From the NCBI RefSeq assembly GCF_900142365.1, contig NZ_FRAP01000006.1, positions 1 through 64,000 on the forward strand: DNA of 64,000 nt. The letters run 5' to 3'. A model generated the notes under the pieces. That model was not told the origin of the DNA and searched no databases. It was given only the letters and a program-made list of their open reading frames with translations. A program made the translations under genes and the position numbers. Every line of letters starts with the position of its first letter. The first letter of the stretch is position 1. Positions 25,089-34,862 of the stretch are shown in pieces. The stretch is from Pseudonocardia thermophila (GTDB taxonomy: Bacteria; Actinomycetota; Actinomycetes; Mycobacteriales; Pseudonocardiaceae).

Positions 25089-26117
25089 TCAGCCCTGGGC
25101 CACTGTGACCCCAGTCTCTTTCCGCCGGACCCCGGCGCGATGAACTGCGGCGACAGGTCGTTGAACGGATGCGCCACGGGCCCGCTCGGCGCGGTAGGCG
25201 CTCGGGGAGATGCCGTACTGCGCCTTGAACGAGCGGCTGAAGTGGCTGGTGTCGGAGAAGCCGAAGCGGTGGGCGATCGTGGCGATCGAGCGGTCGCTCT
25301 CGGCCAGCTCCTCGCGAGCGCGGGCGAGCCTGCGGACCCGGATCACCTCGCTGACGGTCTCGCCGGTGGCGTTGAAGATCCGGTTGACCGTGCGCACCGA
25401 CACCCCGTGCGCCGCCGCCACGTCCTTCGGCGTGACCGCTTCGAGCAGGTGCCGTTCGATGTAGCGGTCCATCTGGGCCCGCAGCGCGGGCTGCGCCATC
25501 GAGGTCGCGGGCGTGTCGGTCCCGGAGCGCAGTGCACCGATGAACAACTCCAGCGTGGCGTTGCGGGCAGCGATGATCGCGCTCTGGTCGAGTTCGGGGA
25601 GCGACCGGCTCAGCGTGTCCAGGTACGAGGTCAGCAACCGGGTCGCGGGCTTGCGGCCGTCGAGCATCACCCCGCCGGAGATCGGCGCGCGCCCGGCGAC
25701 CTCCTCCAGCGCCGCGCGCGGGATCAACAGGCTGCGCTTGGCCAGGGGCTCCCGGACCGCGAACCGGGCGGGCCGGGTGCTGTCCCACGCCACCGCGTCG
25801 CCGGGCCGCATGCCGACATCGGCGTCGTTCTGGGACACGGTCTCCCGCCCGGCGAGGGTGGTCAGGACGACGACGAACTCACCCTCGGTGGCGGCGAGTT
25901 CGCGGCGGGTGCGGCTGCCCGAGCACGGGCCGCACTCGCAGTCGACCAGCGCCAGATCGTCGATCCACCACCGGCGCACCCACGCCGTGAACGGGCCCTG
26001 ATCGGGCGGAACGGCGACGGACCAGGGCAGATGCGTGGCCGACAGCATCTCCCGCCACTGGTCGGCGACAGTGTCCGCCGGTCCGCCCGTGGTCCAGAAC
26101 TCCTCGTCGCGCGTCAT
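25089..26117 (-). CDS. AraC-family activator (AraC-binding-like domain plus HTH)
   Basis: 342 residues. The N-terminal about 190 residues are a cupin-like sensor of the AraC-binding-like type, with DVGMRPGDAVAWDSTRPARF and KRSLLIPRAALEEVAGR. The C-terminal HTH pair is VTPKDVAAAHGVSVRTVNRI and RSIATIAHRFGFSDTSHFSR, then SFKAQYGISPSAYR. ATG 26117 has GGAGGGG 5-6 bases upstream; the longer open frame beyond it runs across the tRNA and is not coding. It precedes the alpha/beta hydrolase gene, the obvious first target. A cysteine pair near residue 60 (CECGPC) is unusual and could bind a metal. Confidence 0.88.
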   Translation of the reverse strand: MTRDEEFWTTGGPADTVADQWREMLSATHLPWSVAVPPDQGPFTAWVRRWWIDDLALVDCECGPCSGSRTRRELAATEGEFVVVLTTLAGRETVSQNDADVGMRPGDAVAWDSTRPARFAVREPLAKRSLLIPRAALEEVAGRAPISGGVMLDGRKPATRLLTSYLDTLSRSLPELDQSAIIAARNATLELFIGALRSGTDTPATSMAQPALRAQMDRYIERHLLEAVTPKDVAAAHGVSVRTVNRIFNATGETVSEVIRVRRLARAREELAESDRSIATIAHRFGFSDTSHFSRSFKAQYGISPSAYRAERARGASVQRPVAAVHRAGVRRKETGVTVAQG

Positions 26118-26238
26118 CCGCGTCCCCTCCGCGCCGACAGCGGTGTCGAGCACTGTCCAGGGTCGCAGTCCACCGCGCCCCCGGCACCGCGAACCTAGAA
26201 CAGCCGCGCCACGCCTGCTCGCCGGCACGGCCCGATGA

Positions 26239-26291
26239 GCAACGAACGGCACTTTCGTCCACTCGGCGTGGACGAAAGTGCCGTTCGTTGC
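26239..26291. repeat. Perfect 24-bp inverted repeat (shared core with 49523-49570)
   Basis: Two perfectly complementary 24-base arms (26239-26262 and 26268-26291) flank a 5-base loop. The arm core ACGAACGGCACTTTCGT recurs with one change in the hairpin at 49523. It stands upstream of the AraC gene, between it and the tRNA, so it would terminate transcription leaving the tRNA-Lys gene. Confidence 0.8.
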
Positions 26292-26497
26292 GTCAGGGGC
26301 ACCTGGGCCATGCGTTCCGATACGCCCTGGTGAGATGCACGTCCCCGCGAGTCTCGACCGGTTCGAGCACTTCGCCGTGCGGCAGAGATGCTCCGTGCTC
26401 GATCCGATGTTCAGCGAGTGAGCCCGACCACGACAGTGACTCAGTGGATTCCCATGCTCGTGGTCAAGGCGGGGTGCAACGCCCTGACCTGCGGATC
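26292..26497. other. Intergenic between hairpin and tRNA-Lys
   Basis: No gene, repeat or RNA is recognised here. Together with the hairpin and tRNA it fills the otherwise gene-free stretch 26118-26693. Confidence 0.35.
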
Positions 26498-26573
26498 TGG
26501 TGGGCCCCCCGGGGATCGAACCCGGAACCCGCGGATTAAAAGTCCGCTGCTCTGCCAATTGAGCTAGAGGCCC
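26498..26573 (-). tRNA. tRNA-Lys (anticodon TTT)
   Basis: A full cloverleaf on the minus strand with encoded CCA. The acceptor arm GGGCCTC pairs with GGGGCCC through one G-T wobble. The D arm is GCTC/GAGC, the anticodon stem GCGGA/TCCGC with loop CTTTTAA, and the T arm CCGGG-TTCGATC-CCCGG. Loop positions 34-36 are TTT, read as lysine. Without CCA the 3' end is 26501. Confidence 0.95.
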
Positions 26574-26693
26574 TCGCCACGTGTGCAGCACCGCCAGCCT
26601 ACGACCCGCGCCGCGGACCGTCGCCATCACTCGCTCGGGGTAACAGCTGGGGGTGCCGTAGATCACTCCTCGTCAGCACGCCATGGTGGTGGC

Positions 26694-27260
26694 ATGCGCC
26701 GACGTCACGTGCTGGCTTCTGCAGCGGTCCTCGTCGTTGGTCTCACCGCCTGCGGTGGGAGCACAGCGGGGGCGGCGAGCCCGGAGGAGGTGCGGACCGA
26801 GGTGCAGTTCTCCTCACAGCTGGGCACCGGCGGGATCACCTACGACCCGGCGCTGGTGCCGGTCGGGGCGAGTGCGGTGGTCACCGCGACGACCCGTGAC
26901 GGCGGGGAGGTGGTGACGCTGACCCTGCGCGGGGTGCTGCCCGACCGCACGTACGGGGCGCACGCGCACACCAACGCGTGCGGGGAGACCGGCGACGCAG
27001 CGGGGCCGCACTTCCAGTTCGACGTCGACCCGGTGCAGCCGAGCGTCGACCCGCGCTGGGCCAACCCGCAGAACGAGGTCTGGCTGGACCTCACCACCGA
27101 CGCCTCCGGCACCGGCACGTCGACCGCGACGCTGAACAAGACGTTCCCCGACGACCGGCGGCCCAGATCGGTCGTCGTCCACGCGATGAAGACGTCGACC
27201 GAGGAGGGCAAGGCCGGGACCGCCGGCGCCCGCGCCGCCTGCCTCGATGTGCCGTTCTGA
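26694..27260 (+). CDS. Copper/zinc superoxide dismutase-like lipoprotein
   Basis: 188 residues. The N-terminus MRRRHVLASAAVLVVG plus lipobox LTAC (Cys near residue 20) marks an exported lipoprotein. The SodC-like core shows YGAHAHTNACGETG (two copper-ligand His), AGPHFQ (bridging His) and SVVVHAMK (fourth copper His). The usual zinc loop histidines after GPHF are missing, and DVDPVQPSVDPRWANPQNE fills that part. It may thus be a copper-only enzyme, as described for some actinobacterial SodC. It would dismutate superoxide outside the membrane. It stands alone; the next gene starts 47 bases later and may be cotranscribed. Confidence 0.8.
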   Translation: MRRRHVLASAAVLVVGLTACGGSTAGAASPEEVRTEVQFSSQLGTGGITYDPALVPVGASAVVTATTRDGGEVVTLTLRGVLPDRTYGAHAHTNACGETGDAAGPHFQFDVDPVQPSVDPRWANPQNEVWLDLTTDASGTGTSTATLNKTFPDDRRPRSVVVHAMKTSTEEGKAGTAGARAACLDVPF

Positions 27261-27307
27261 CACGCCGTTCTGACGCAGCGCGCACGCGCCGTGGACAATG
27301 GGTCGTC

Positions 27308-28444
27308 GTGAGCGCCCCCGTCATCCACAAGCCGCTGCGCATCGGCCCGTACGAGTCGGCCACCCCGGTCGTGCTCGCGCCGATGGCCGGCATCACCAAC
27401 ACCGGCTTCCGGCGGCTGTGCCGCGAGCAGGGGGCGGGCTTCTACGTCTGCGAGATGATCACCTCGCGCGGGCTGGTCGAGGAGAACCCGACCACCCTGA
27501 AGATGATCGAGATGGATCCCGACGAGCACCCGCGCTCGATGCAGCTCTACGGGGTCGATCCGACGACGATCGGGCTGGCCGTGCGGATGGTCCGCGAGCG
27601 CGATCTCGCCGACCACGTCGACCTGAACTTCGGCTGCCCGGTGCCGAAGGTGACCCGCCGCGGCGGCGGGGCCGCCCTGCCGTACAAGCGGCGGCTGTTC
27701 GAGGCGATCGTGCGCGCCGCCGTCGACAACGCCGGACCGATTCCGGTCACCGTCAAGATGCGCATCGGCATCGACGACGAGCGCCAGACCTACCTCGACG
27801 CCGCCCGCCGCGCCGCAGACGCCGGGGTGGCGGCTGTCGCGCTGCACGCCCGCACCGCCGCGCAGCGCTACTCGGGCACCGCGGACTGGTCGGCGATCGC
27901 CCGGCTGCGCGACGCGCTGCCCGCCGAGGTCGCGGTGCTCGGCAACGGCGACATCTTCAGCGCCGCCGACGCGCTGGCCATGGTGGCGGCGACCGGGTGC
28001 GACGGGGTCGTGGTCGGGCGCGGCTGCCTGGGCAGGCCGTGGCTCTTCGGCGACCTGGAGGCCGCCTTCGCCGGCCGTGACCTGCCCGCGCCGCCGAACC
28101 TGGGTCAGGTCACGGCGATGATGCGCCGCCACGCGGAGCTGCTGATCCAGTACATGGGCGACTACAAGGGCATCCGCGACATGCGCAAGCACGTCGCGTG
28201 GTACCTGAAGGGCTTCCCGGTCGGCGGCGAGCTGCGCCGCGAGCTGGGCATGGTGGAGAGCCTCGACCAGCTCGACGAGCTGCTCGCCGGGCTCGACCCG
28301 GACATCCCGTTCCCCGCCGACGCCGACGGTCCCCGCGGCCGGCAGGGCTCGCCGGGCAAGGTCGTCCTGCCGGAGCACTGGCTCGACGATCCCGACGACC
28401 TCACGGTCCCGGCGGGTGCGGAGCTGGAGCACTCCGGGGGCTGA
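27308..28444 (+). CDS. dusB: tRNA-dihydrouridine synthase B
   Basis: 378 residues, FMN-dependent TIM-barrel reductase that makes dihydrouridine in tRNA. Visible: LAPMAGITNTGFRRLCRE at the N-terminus, the DLNFGCPVPKVTRRGGGAAL motif with the catalytic Cys, VKMRIGIDD, ALHARTAAQRYSGTADW, VLGNGDIFSAADALAM and GVVVGRGCLGRPWLF for FMN phosphate binding. The C-terminal helical domain contains DMRKHVAWYLKGFP. GTG 27308 begins the conserved N-terminus. In many actinobacteria this gene sits near the LCP-like and phoU genes, as here. Confidence 0.93.
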   Translation: MSAPVIHKPLRIGPYESATPVVLAPMAGITNTGFRRLCREQGAGFYVCEMITSRGLVEENPTTLKMIEMDPDEHPRSMQLYGVDPTTIGLAVRMVRERDLADHVDLNFGCPVPKVTRRGGGAALPYKRRLFEAIVRAAVDNAGPIPVTVKMRIGIDDERQTYLDAARRAADAGVAAVALHARTAAQRYSGTADWSAIARLRDALPAEVAVLGNGDIFSAADALAMVAATGCDGVVVGRGCLGRPWLFGDLEAAFAGRDLPAPPNLGQVTAMMRRHAELLIQYMGDYKGIRDMRKHVAWYLKGFPVGGELRRELGMVESLDQLDELLAGLDPDIPFPADADGPRGRQGSPGKVVLPEHWLDDPDDLTVPAGAELEHSGG

Positions 28445-28558
28445 CGGCGGACCCACGACCGGGTAGTAACCCTCAAGAGTCACACGAGCCCCGTCGACAA
28501 CTCCTGTAACAGGGGTGCGCAGTCCGCCGGTTACGGCGGTGGAGACGGGGCGGGCACG

Positions 28559-29332
28559 ATGGCAGGGACGACGACGATGCTGGGAGAGGAGACGCGTACC
28601 GGATCGGCCGGAGCTGCGGCACGGCTGGCCGAGGCCGCGGACGAGCTGGCCGCCGAGGGCCGCTACGAGCAGGCCTACCAGCACCTGCGCACCGCCGTGC
28701 GCCTGCTCACCGCATCCGGCATCGACGAGCTGGAGCGGCTGCGCCGCGAGCACGCCGAGGCCCGCGAGCAGAGCCGCCGCGACAGCTTGACCTCCATCTA
28801 CAACCGCCGCTACCTCGACGAGCACCTCACCGCCCTGCTCGGCGACGGCACGGTGCACAACCCGAAGGGCGTCTCGGTCGCCTTCGTCGACGCCGACCAC
28901 TTCAAGCAGATCAACGACCGGTTCGGGCACCGCTTCGGCGACCGCGTCCTGCAGCACCTGGCCGAGCAGCTCGCACTGGACCTGCCGCCCGGCGGCTTCT
29001 GCGCCCGCTACGGCGGCGAGGAGTTCGCGCTGGTCCTGCCCGGCTGCGACATCGCCTCGGCCGTGCGCACCTGCGAGGCCGTCCGCCACCGCATCGACGT
29101 CCACGACTGGGCCGCGCTCGACCCCGCGCTGCGCGTGACCGTGAGCATCGGTGTGGCGCACGGCGTGGGCCCGACGACCAGCGTCGAGCAGCTCGTCGAC
29201 GCCGCCGACACACTCCTGTACGCGGCGAAGCACTCGGGGCGCAACGCGGTCGCCTACCGGGACGAGCGGACCGGCCTCGTCCGGCTCGCCGGAGCCGCCG
29301 CAGCGCGGCGAGCCATCGTCCAGCCGGCGTAG
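28559..29332 (+). CDS. Diguanylate cyclase (GGDEF domain)
   Basis: 257 residues. A helical N-terminal part (about 1-75, with ADELAAEGRYEQAYQHLRTA) resembles a single TPR-like segment and leads through a short coiled coil to the GGDEF domain. The latter has RRDSLTSIYNRRYLDEHL, VAFVDADHFKQINDRFGHRF (Mg and guanine binding), and the active-site loop CARYGGEEFALVLPG. It should make cyclic di-GMP. The inhibitory RxxD site expected five residues before GGEEF is absent, so product inhibition is unlikely. It is soluble, without transmembrane segments. ATG 28559; MLGEETRT at 28577 is an alternative start. Confidence 0.88.
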   Translation: MAGTTTMLGEETRTGSAGAAARLAEAADELAAEGRYEQAYQHLRTAVRLLTASGIDELERLRREHAEAREQSRRDSLTSIYNRRYLDEHLTALLGDGTVHNPKGVSVAFVDADHFKQINDRFGHRFGDRVLQHLAEQLALDLPPGGFCARYGGEEFALVLPGCDIASAVRTCEAVRHRIDVHDWAALDPALRVTVSIGVAHGVGPTTSVEQLVDAADTLLYAAKHSGRNAVAYRDERTGLVRLAGAAAARRAIVQPA

Positions 29333-29491
29333 AGCGGTGCACCCGCCGCGGCCATGATCCGGCCCGCATGTGACCCTGATCGTTCCCGCATCGTTCTCGA
29401 TCCGTAAGCTGAACAGTGGCCGCGGGGCGGACCGGGCAGCGCTCGGCGACCGACGTCCGCCCGGGACTCTGGTTCGGACCCGGGAGGTGAC

Positions 29492-32320
29492 GTGGAGGAC
29501 GGCACGGACCGTGCTCGACGTGACACCGCCGGGAGGATCAACGGCCGGCGCGCCGCCCTCCACGACAGCGAGGTGGACGACGTCCTCGCCCGCCACGGCC
29601 TGCTCGGCGGTCCCTCCACCGGTGGGCGTCGCCGCCGTCCCGACACCGACGACGAACCCCGCCGCGACCAGCGGCGCTCCGAGCCGCGCAGCAACGGCGC
29701 GCTCCGACCCACGAACGGCCACGCCATCAACGGCAGCCGGTCCGGCTCCGACCTGGCGCCGCCGCGCCGCGGCCCCCACGGGCCAGCGCCGACCGGAGGG
29801 CGGCGCCATCGCCCCGACGACCAGCCGCCCGCCTTCCCGACCTCGCCCGACCGGCCCGGCGGCCGCAGGCGCCGACCGGACCCCGACGAGCCCGCCCCGG
29901 GCACGGAGTCCAGCGGCCGGCGCCGCCGGCCCGACGGTGAACCGTGGCGGCCCCCGGTCCCCGGCCCCACGGGCTCCGGCGGGCGGCGGTACCGGACCGA
30001 CGACGAACCCGCCGCCAGCAGCAGCGGCCGGCACGGGTGGCCGCGGCCCGACGCGCCGGCCGACCCGGCCCGGACGTCGTGGACCGCCACGAGCCCCGGA
30101 CGGCGCCACGCGGGGCCGGAGCCGCCCGGGCCGCCCACGGCCTCCCCCGGCGGCCGCCGCCACCGACCCGACCCCGATCTCCCGCCCCCGGGTGCCGCGA
30201 GCACCGGCGGGCGCCGCGCCGCCGCGCCCGAGCGTCCCACCCCCAGCGGCCGCCGGCACCGTCCCGGTCCTCCGCCGGCCCCCGCGCCCGGCGGAGGTCG
30301 TCACCGGCCCGAGCCCGACGACGCGCCACCGCCCGGTGGCCGCCTGGCCCCCGAACCGCCCCCAGGCGGTCGTGCACCGCGGCCCGGCGACCGTCCCGGC
30401 CGGCACTCTCCGCCCGGACCGCACGTCGCCGAACTCGGAGCCGAACGCGGGGCCGAACGCGGGGCCCGCAGCGCCGGCGGCACCGGCAACTTCCTGGACG
30501 CCTCCACCCCGCAGGGCCGGGCCGCGCTGGAGACCAGCGGGGCGCTGGAGCGCACGAGCGCAGTGGCTCCGGGCTGGGTGCGGGCCAACGACAAGCACAG
30601 CGCCGAGGCCACGACCAAGCTGCGCGCCCGCACCAGCCGCGACACCGCACCCACCGCGAAGGTCCCCCTGCGCATCCCCGGGCTGCGTCCCGGCCCCCGG
30701 CGCGGCGAGACCGTCGACGGGCCGACGACGGCGCTGCGAGCGCGCGGCGGATCCGAGCCGCCCCCCCGCCCCGCAGACGGTCGTGCGGACGGGCGCGCAC
30801 CGCAGCAGCGGGAGGATCCGGACGAGCACGAAGCCCCGAAGGATCAGGACGAGGGCGTCCGGCGAATCGCGCACATCGACGAGACGCTGACCCGGCTGAC
30901 CGCGGCGCACGCCGGCGTCAAGCTGGCGAGCGATCCCGACGACGAGGAAGAGGAGGAGCCACGGCCGCGGCTCACCCCGCTGCGGCTGCTGTGCCTGGCG
31001 CTGGCGGTCGTGGTGCTCGGCGCCGCGGGCGTCGGGTACGCGACCCGCGCCTGGCTCAGCGCGGCTGTGCCGACCGTGGCCGCACTCGACCTGAAGTCCA
31101 GCGCGATCGTCGACGCGGCCGCGCAGAAGGACGCCATGAACGTGCTGGTCGTGGCCGCCGAGCACGAGACGGTGCCGGGTACCGCGCCGCGCAGCAGCGC
31201 GACGTTCGCGATCGCGCACGTACCGGCCGACGGCGGTGACATGACCGTGCTGTCGCTGCCCGCCGAGCTGGAGATCAACCGGCCGCCGTGCGAGCGGTAC
31301 GACCCGATCTCCCGCCAGTACACGACGTCGCTGGTGCCGGCCGAGGCCCGCACACAGCTCGTCTCCGCGCTCTCGGTGGGCGGACCGCGCTGCATCACCC
31401 GCGTGGTCCAGCAGCTCACCGGTCTGGCGATCACCGGCTACGTCGGCGTCGACCTCGACGAGCTCGCCCAGCTGGTGGACACCGTCGGCGGCGTCGGGAT
31501 CTGCCTGACCCGTCCGGTCGTCGATGCCGCGCTGGGCCCGATCGTCTCCGCCGCGGGCGAGCAGGAACTCGGTGGCGATCGCGCGCTCGACTACCTGCGG
31601 GCCCGCGAGGTCACCGGCGATCCGCCGTCCGGCGCGGGCCGGGTGGAGCGCCAGCAGGGCGTGCTCGCGGCCGCCCTCGGCCCGCTGCTGTCCACGACCG
31701 GGCTGCTCGACATCGGCCGGCTCGCCGCCGCCCGCCCGGTGGTCGGCCGCGCGATCACGGTCGACGAACTGGACCTCGACCAGGTGCACGCCACCGCACG
31801 CTCGCTGCACAAGCTCGACGCCGAGGGGGTCCGGTTCGTGACCGTGCCCACGATGACCGGACCGTCCGGGTCCGGGGTCGTGCTGCGCGACGCCGAGGCC
31901 GCCGAGCTGTTCGCGGCCGTCCGCGGCGACCGGCCGCTGCCGGAGTCGGCCACCACCGCCACCGCGACCGGGCCGCAGCCCGGTGACGCGCCCGTCCAGG
32001 TGCTCAACGCCTCCGACCGGCCCGGACTGGCCAACCAGGTCGGCGACACGCTGCGCCAGCTCGGGTTCGCCGTCGGCGAGACCGGCAACGCCGCCCAGCG
32101 GACCACCCAGACGATCGTGCGCTACTCCCCCGACCGCGAGGCCGCCGCGCGCCTGGTCGCCACGAGCGTGCCGTCGGCGAACCTGGTGCCCGACCCGGGC
32201 AGCCACGGCGTGCTGCAGCTCGTGCTCGGCCGCTCCTTCGACGACGTCGTGCGGCCCCCGACCAGCAGCGCCCCGCCGACCGGCACGGACGCGACCCTCA
32301 GCAGCACGCAGTGCCGCTGA
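29492..32320 (+). CDS. LCP/LytR-like membrane protein with long repetitive cytoplasmic tail
   Basis: 942 residues. GTG 29492 follows GGGAGGTGAC. Residues about 40-310 are Arg/Pro/Asp-rich with about 13 degenerate copies of GGRRxRPDxDxP. One transmembrane helix ([20 protein letters not shown], near residue 500) leads outside to an LCP-like domain (about 540-790) with [10 protein letters not shown] and [15 protein letters not shown] LytR_C domain begins at [20 protein letters not shown] (about 832). The usual LCP residues RSDT and SIPRD are replaced by RSSAT and SLPAE. Ligase activity for wall polymers is therefore doubtful. It may be a non-catalytic relative such as the M. tuberculosis Rv0822c-type protein. 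Confidence 0.8.
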   Translation: MEDGTDRARRDTAGRINGRRAALHDSEVDDVLARHGLLGGPSTGGRRRRPDTDDEPRRDQRRSEPRSNGALRPTNGHAINGSRSGSDLAPPRRGPHGPAPTGGRRHRPDDQPPAFPTSPDRPGGRRRRPDPDEPAPGTESSGRRRRPDGEPWRPPVPGPTGSGGRRYRTDDEPAASSSGRHGWPRPDAPADPARTSWTATSPGRRHAGPEPPGPPTASPGGRRHRPDPDLPPPGAASTGGRRAAAPERPTPSGRRHRPGPPPAPAPGGGRHRPEPDDAPPPGGRLAPEPPPGGRAPRPGDRPGRHSPPGPHVAELGAERGAERGARSAGGTGNFLDASTPQGRAALETSGALERTSAVAPGWVRANDKHSAEATTKLRARTSRDTAPTAKVPLRIPGLRPGPRRGETVDGPTTALRARGGSEPPPRPADGRADGRAPQQREDPDEHEAPKDQDEGVRRIAHIDETLTRLTAAHAGVKLASDPDDEEEEEPRPRLTPLRLLCLALAVVVLGAAGVGYATRAWLSAAVPTVAALDLKSSAIVDAAAQKDAMNVLVVAAEHETVPGTAPRSSATFAIAHVPADGGDMTVLSLPAELEINRPPCERYDPISRQYTTSLVPAEARTQLVSALSVGGPRCITRVVQQLTGLAITGYVGVDLDELAQLVDTVGGVGICLTRPVVDAALGPIVSAAGEQELGGDRALDYLRAREVTGDPPSGAGRVERQQGVLAAALGPLLSTTGLLDIGRLAAARPVVGRAITVDELDLDQVHATARSLHKLDAEGVRFVTVPTMTGPSGSGVVLRDAEAAELFAAVRGDRPLPESATTATATGPQPGDAPVQVLNASDRPGLANQVGDTLRQLGFAVGETGNAAQRTTQTIVRYSPDREAAARLVATSVPSANLVPDPGSHGVLQLVLGRSFDDVVRPPTSSAPPTGTDATLSSTQCR

Positions 32321-32338
32321 CCGGGATCGTCGCCGAGG

Positions 32339-32360
32339 GTTCACCGGTGGTTCATCCGCG
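32339..32360 (+). promoter_or_regulatory. PHO box upstream of phoU
   Basis: Two direct 11-base units, GTTCACCGGTG and GTTCATCCGCG, match the actinobacterial PhoP-type box (GTTCACC every 11 bases). It ends 27 bases before the -10 element, a position suiting activation. Confidence 0.7.
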
Positions 32361-32387
32361 ACGGCTCGAGACGCCCGTCGCCACCAC

Positions 32388-32393
32388 TACCCT
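32388..32393 (+). promoter_or_regulatory. -10 element of phoU
   Basis: TACCCT ends 6 bases before ATG 32400, pointing to a leaderless transcript. Confidence 0.5.
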
Positions 32394-32399
32394 CGACCC

Positions 32400-33056
32400 A
32401 TGCGTGACGCCTACCAGGAACAGCTCGACGGGCTGGCCGAGATCCTCTCAGTGATGTGCGGCCAGGTGGCCGACGCGCTGGAGAAGGCCACCCGAGCGCT
32501 GCTGGAGGCCGACCTGCAGCTCGCCGAGGAGGTCATCTCGGGCGATGCGCTGGTCGACGAGACCCGCTCGACGGCGGAGGAGCGGGCGTTGGCCCTGCTC
32601 GCCCTGCAGGCCCCGGTGGCGACCGATCTGCGCATCGTCGTCTCCGCGATCCACGGGGCGGGCGACATCGAGCGCATGGGCGATCTCGCGCTGCACGTGG
32701 CGCAGGCCGCCCGCCGCCGCCACCCGCGGCCCGTGCTGCCGCCGGAGGTGGCGCCGTACTTCGCCGAGATGGGCCGCATCGGCGTCGACCTGGCTCGCAA
32801 GGCCGGCGAGATGATCCGCACCCGCGATCTCGAGCAGGCCACCGCGATGGAGACCGAGGACGACGCGATGGACGACCTGCACCGGCACCTGTTCACCGTG
32901 CTGATGGACCGCAGCTGGCCGCACGGGGTCGGCCCGGCGGTGGACATCACCCTGCTGGGCCGGTTCTACGAGCGCTACGCCGACCACGCCGTCGCCCTCG
33001 GGCGGCGCATCGTGTTCATCGTGACCGGCCAGATGCCCGGCCCGCTGATGGTCTGA
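32400..33056 (+). CDS. phoU: Phosphate signalling protein PhoU
   Basis: 218 residues, all helical, made of two PhoU three-helix bundles. Signature positions are [20 protein letters not shown], the E/D-x-x-R-M-x-D-x-A motif in [20 protein letters not shown], and its second copy [16 protein letters not shown]. PhoU links the Pst transporter to the sensor kinase that controls PhoP/RegX3, repressing signalling when phosphate is plentiful. Start ATG 32400 lies directly after a -10 element. A PHO box upstream implies control by the same system. It converges on pstB, with a perfect hairpin between them. Confidence 0.92.
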   Translation: MRDAYQEQLDGLAEILSVMCGQVADALEKATRALLEADLQLAEEVISGDALVDETRSTAEERALALLALQAPVATDLRIVVSAIHGAGDIERMGDLALHVAQAARRRHPRPVLPPEVAPYFAEMGRIGVDLARKAGEMIRTRDLEQATAMETEDDAMDDLHRHLFTVLMDRSWPHGVGPAVDITLLGRFYERYADHAVALGRRIVFIVTGQMPGPLMV

Positions 33057-33067
33057 GGAAGGTCCTG

Positions 33068-33130
33068 CGTCGAGAACGAACCTGTGGTGATCAACAGGGC
33101 TTCTTGATCACCACAGGTTCGTTCTCGACG
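33068..33130. terminator. Perfect 27-bp hairpin between phoU and pstB
   Basis: Arms 33068-33094 and 33104-33130 are perfectly complementary around a 9-base loop, in the gap between convergent phoU and pstB. It is followed by another short palindrome (GAGAATTCTC). It is unusually long and A/T-richer than its surroundings, including a central GTGGTGATCAA. Confidence 0.8.
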
Positions 33131-33164
33131 GCGAGAATTCTCGACGGCAAGACCCGCGCAGGGT

Positions 33165-33941
33165 TCAGCCGAACCGGCCGCTGATGTAGTCCTCGGTGGC
33201 CTTCTCGGTCGGCGTGGAGAACACCTTCTCCGTGTCGCCGATCTCGACCAGCCGCCCCGGCTCGCCGGTGGCGCGCAGGTTGAAGAACGCCGTCTGGTCG
33301 CTGACCCGCGCCGCCTGCTGCATGTTGTGGGTGACGATGACGATCGTGTACTGCTTCTTCAGGTTCGCGATCAGGTCCTCGATCGCGAGCGTGGAGATCG
33401 GGTCGAGCGCCGAGCACGGCTCGTCCATGAGCAGCACCTCGGGCTGCACGGCGATGGCGCGCGCGATGCACAACCGCTGCTGCTGACCGCCGGAGAGGCT
33501 GCCGCCCGGCTTGTTCAGGCGGTCCTTGACCTCGTTCCACAGGTTCGCGCCGCGCAGCGAACGCTCCGCGACCTCGTCGAGCACCTTCTTGTTCTTGACG
33601 CCCTGCAGCTTCAGCCCGGCCACGACGTTGTCGCGGATCGACATCGTGGGGAACGGGTTGGGCCGCTGGAAGACCATGCCGATGGTCCGGCGCACGCTCA
33701 CCGGGTCGACGTTCGGCGCGTAGATGTCCTCCCCGTCGAGCAGCACCTCGCCCTCGACGCGGGCGCCGGGGACGACCTCGTGCATCCGGTTCAGCGCGCG
33801 CAGCACGGTGGACTTGCCGCAGCCGGACGGACCGATGAACGCGGTGACGCTGTTCGGCGGGATCGACAGGGTCACCCCGTCGACGGCCTGGAAGGAGCCG
33901 TAGTAGATGTCGACGTCCTTGAGGTCAAGACGCTTGGCCAC
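33165..33941 (-). CDS. pstB: Phosphate ABC transporter ATP-binding protein
   Basis: 258 residues, ATPase of the high-affinity phosphate importer. Walker [10 protein letters not shown] (residues 38-46), the PstB-typical [20 protein letters not shown] and [19 protein letters not shown] (Q-loop), signature [16 protein letters not shown], Walker [14 protein letters not shown] and switch His in [11 protein letters not shown] are all present. It is the last gene of the pstSCAB operon, 9 bases after pstA. ATG 33941. Confidence 0.96.
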   Translation of the reverse strand: MAKRLDLKDVDIYYGSFQAVDGVTLSIPPNSVTAFIGPSGCGKSTVLRALNRMHEVVPGARVEGEVLLDGEDIYAPNVDPVSVRRTIGMVFQRPNPFPTMSIRDNVVAGLKLQGVKNKKVLDEVAERSLRGANLWNEVKDRLNKPGGSLSGGQQQRLCIARAIAVQPEVLLMDEPCSALDPISTLAIEDLIANLKKQYTIVIVTHNMQQAARVSDQTAFFNLRATGEPGRLVEIGDTEKVFSTPTEKATEDYISGRFG

Positions 33942-33950
33942 GATGGCTCC

Positions 33951-34862
33951 CTACTTGGTCTTGGGTGCCGTGACGCGCGACAGCAGCGCCGCGATCAGCT
34001 GGAAGACGGTGATGATCAGGATCAGGGTGATGGCCGCGCCCCAGATGCGGTCACTGCCGGCCTCGGTCGGGTTCGCCCGCTCGACGGTCATCAGCAGCGG
34101 CAGCGAGGCCATGTTGCCCGCGAAGACGTTGTAGTTGATGAACGGCGCGTAGGCCACGAGGATCAGCATCGGCGCGGTTTCGCCCATGATCCGGGCCAGC
34201 GCGAGCGAGATGCCGGTGAGCATGCCGGACAGCGCCGTCGGGATGACGATCCTCACGATCGTCTTCCACTTCGGCACGCCCAGCGCGTAGGCGGCCTCGC
34301 GCAGGTCATCGGGGACGATCCGCAGCATCTCCTCCGTGGAGCGCACCACGACCGGCACCATGAGCAGCACCAGCGCCAGCGACACGGCGAACGCGCTGCG
34401 GTCGAAGCCGAGGATCGCGATCCACACGGCGTAGACGAACAGGGCCGCGACGATCGACGGGATGCCGGTGAGGATGTCCACCATGAACGTGGTGGCCCGG
34501 GCCAGCCGCGACTTCGCCCCGTACTCGACGAGGTAGATCGCGACGAGGATACCGATCGGCGTGGCGATCGCGGCGGCGATCAGGCTCTGCATGAGCGTGC
34601 CGTAGATCGCGTGGTAGGCACCGCCGCCCTGCTGCCGACCGAGCAGGCCGTTCAGCGACTGCGTCCACCAGCCCGGCCGCAGGACGACCGAAAGGCCCTC
34701 GGCGATCACCGTCCACAGCACCCACACCAGCGGGACGACGGCGACCAGGAACGCCAGCGTGACCAGCACCGCGGCGATCCCGTTGCGGATCTTGCGACCG
34801 GTGCTGATCGGGGTGAACGTCGGGCCGACCGCGGGCTCGTCGAGATCGATCGTGGTGCTCAT
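33951..34862 (-). CDS. pstA: Phosphate ABC transporter permease PstA
   Basis: 303 residues, inner-membrane permease with about six transmembrane helices after a 25-residue cytoplasmic start. [24 protein letters not shown] [40 protein letters not shown] and the cytoplasmic [20 protein letters not shown] (EAA loop contacting PstB) are diagnostic. ATG 34862 overlaps the pstC stop (ATGA). A longer open frame upstream is a shadow of pstC. Confidence 0.95.
   Translation of the reverse strand: MSTTIDLDEPAVGPTFTPISTGRKIRNGIAAVLVTLAFLVAVVPLVWVLWTVIAEGLSVVLRPGWWTQSLNGLLGRQQGGGAYHAIYGTLMQSLIAAAIATPIGILVAIYLVEYGAKSRLARATTFMVDILTGIPSIVAALFVYAVWIAILGFDRSAFAVSLALVLLMVPVVVRSTEEMLRIVPDDLREAAYALGVPKWKTIVRIVIPTALSGMLTGISLALARIMGETAPMLILVAYAPFINYNVFAGNMASLPLLMTVERANPTEAGSDRIWGAAITLILIITVFQLIAALLSRVTAPKTK

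Noticed and set aside
26498..26573. tRNA-Lys as an integration site of a mobile element
   Set aside because: No integrase gene or direct repeat of the tRNA 3' end is visible on either side.
26840..32344. A huge 1834-codon minus-strand open frame
   Set aside because: It spans the SodC-like, dusB, cyclase and LCP-like genes in antisense; composition is repetitive Arg/Gly/Val and no domain is seen.
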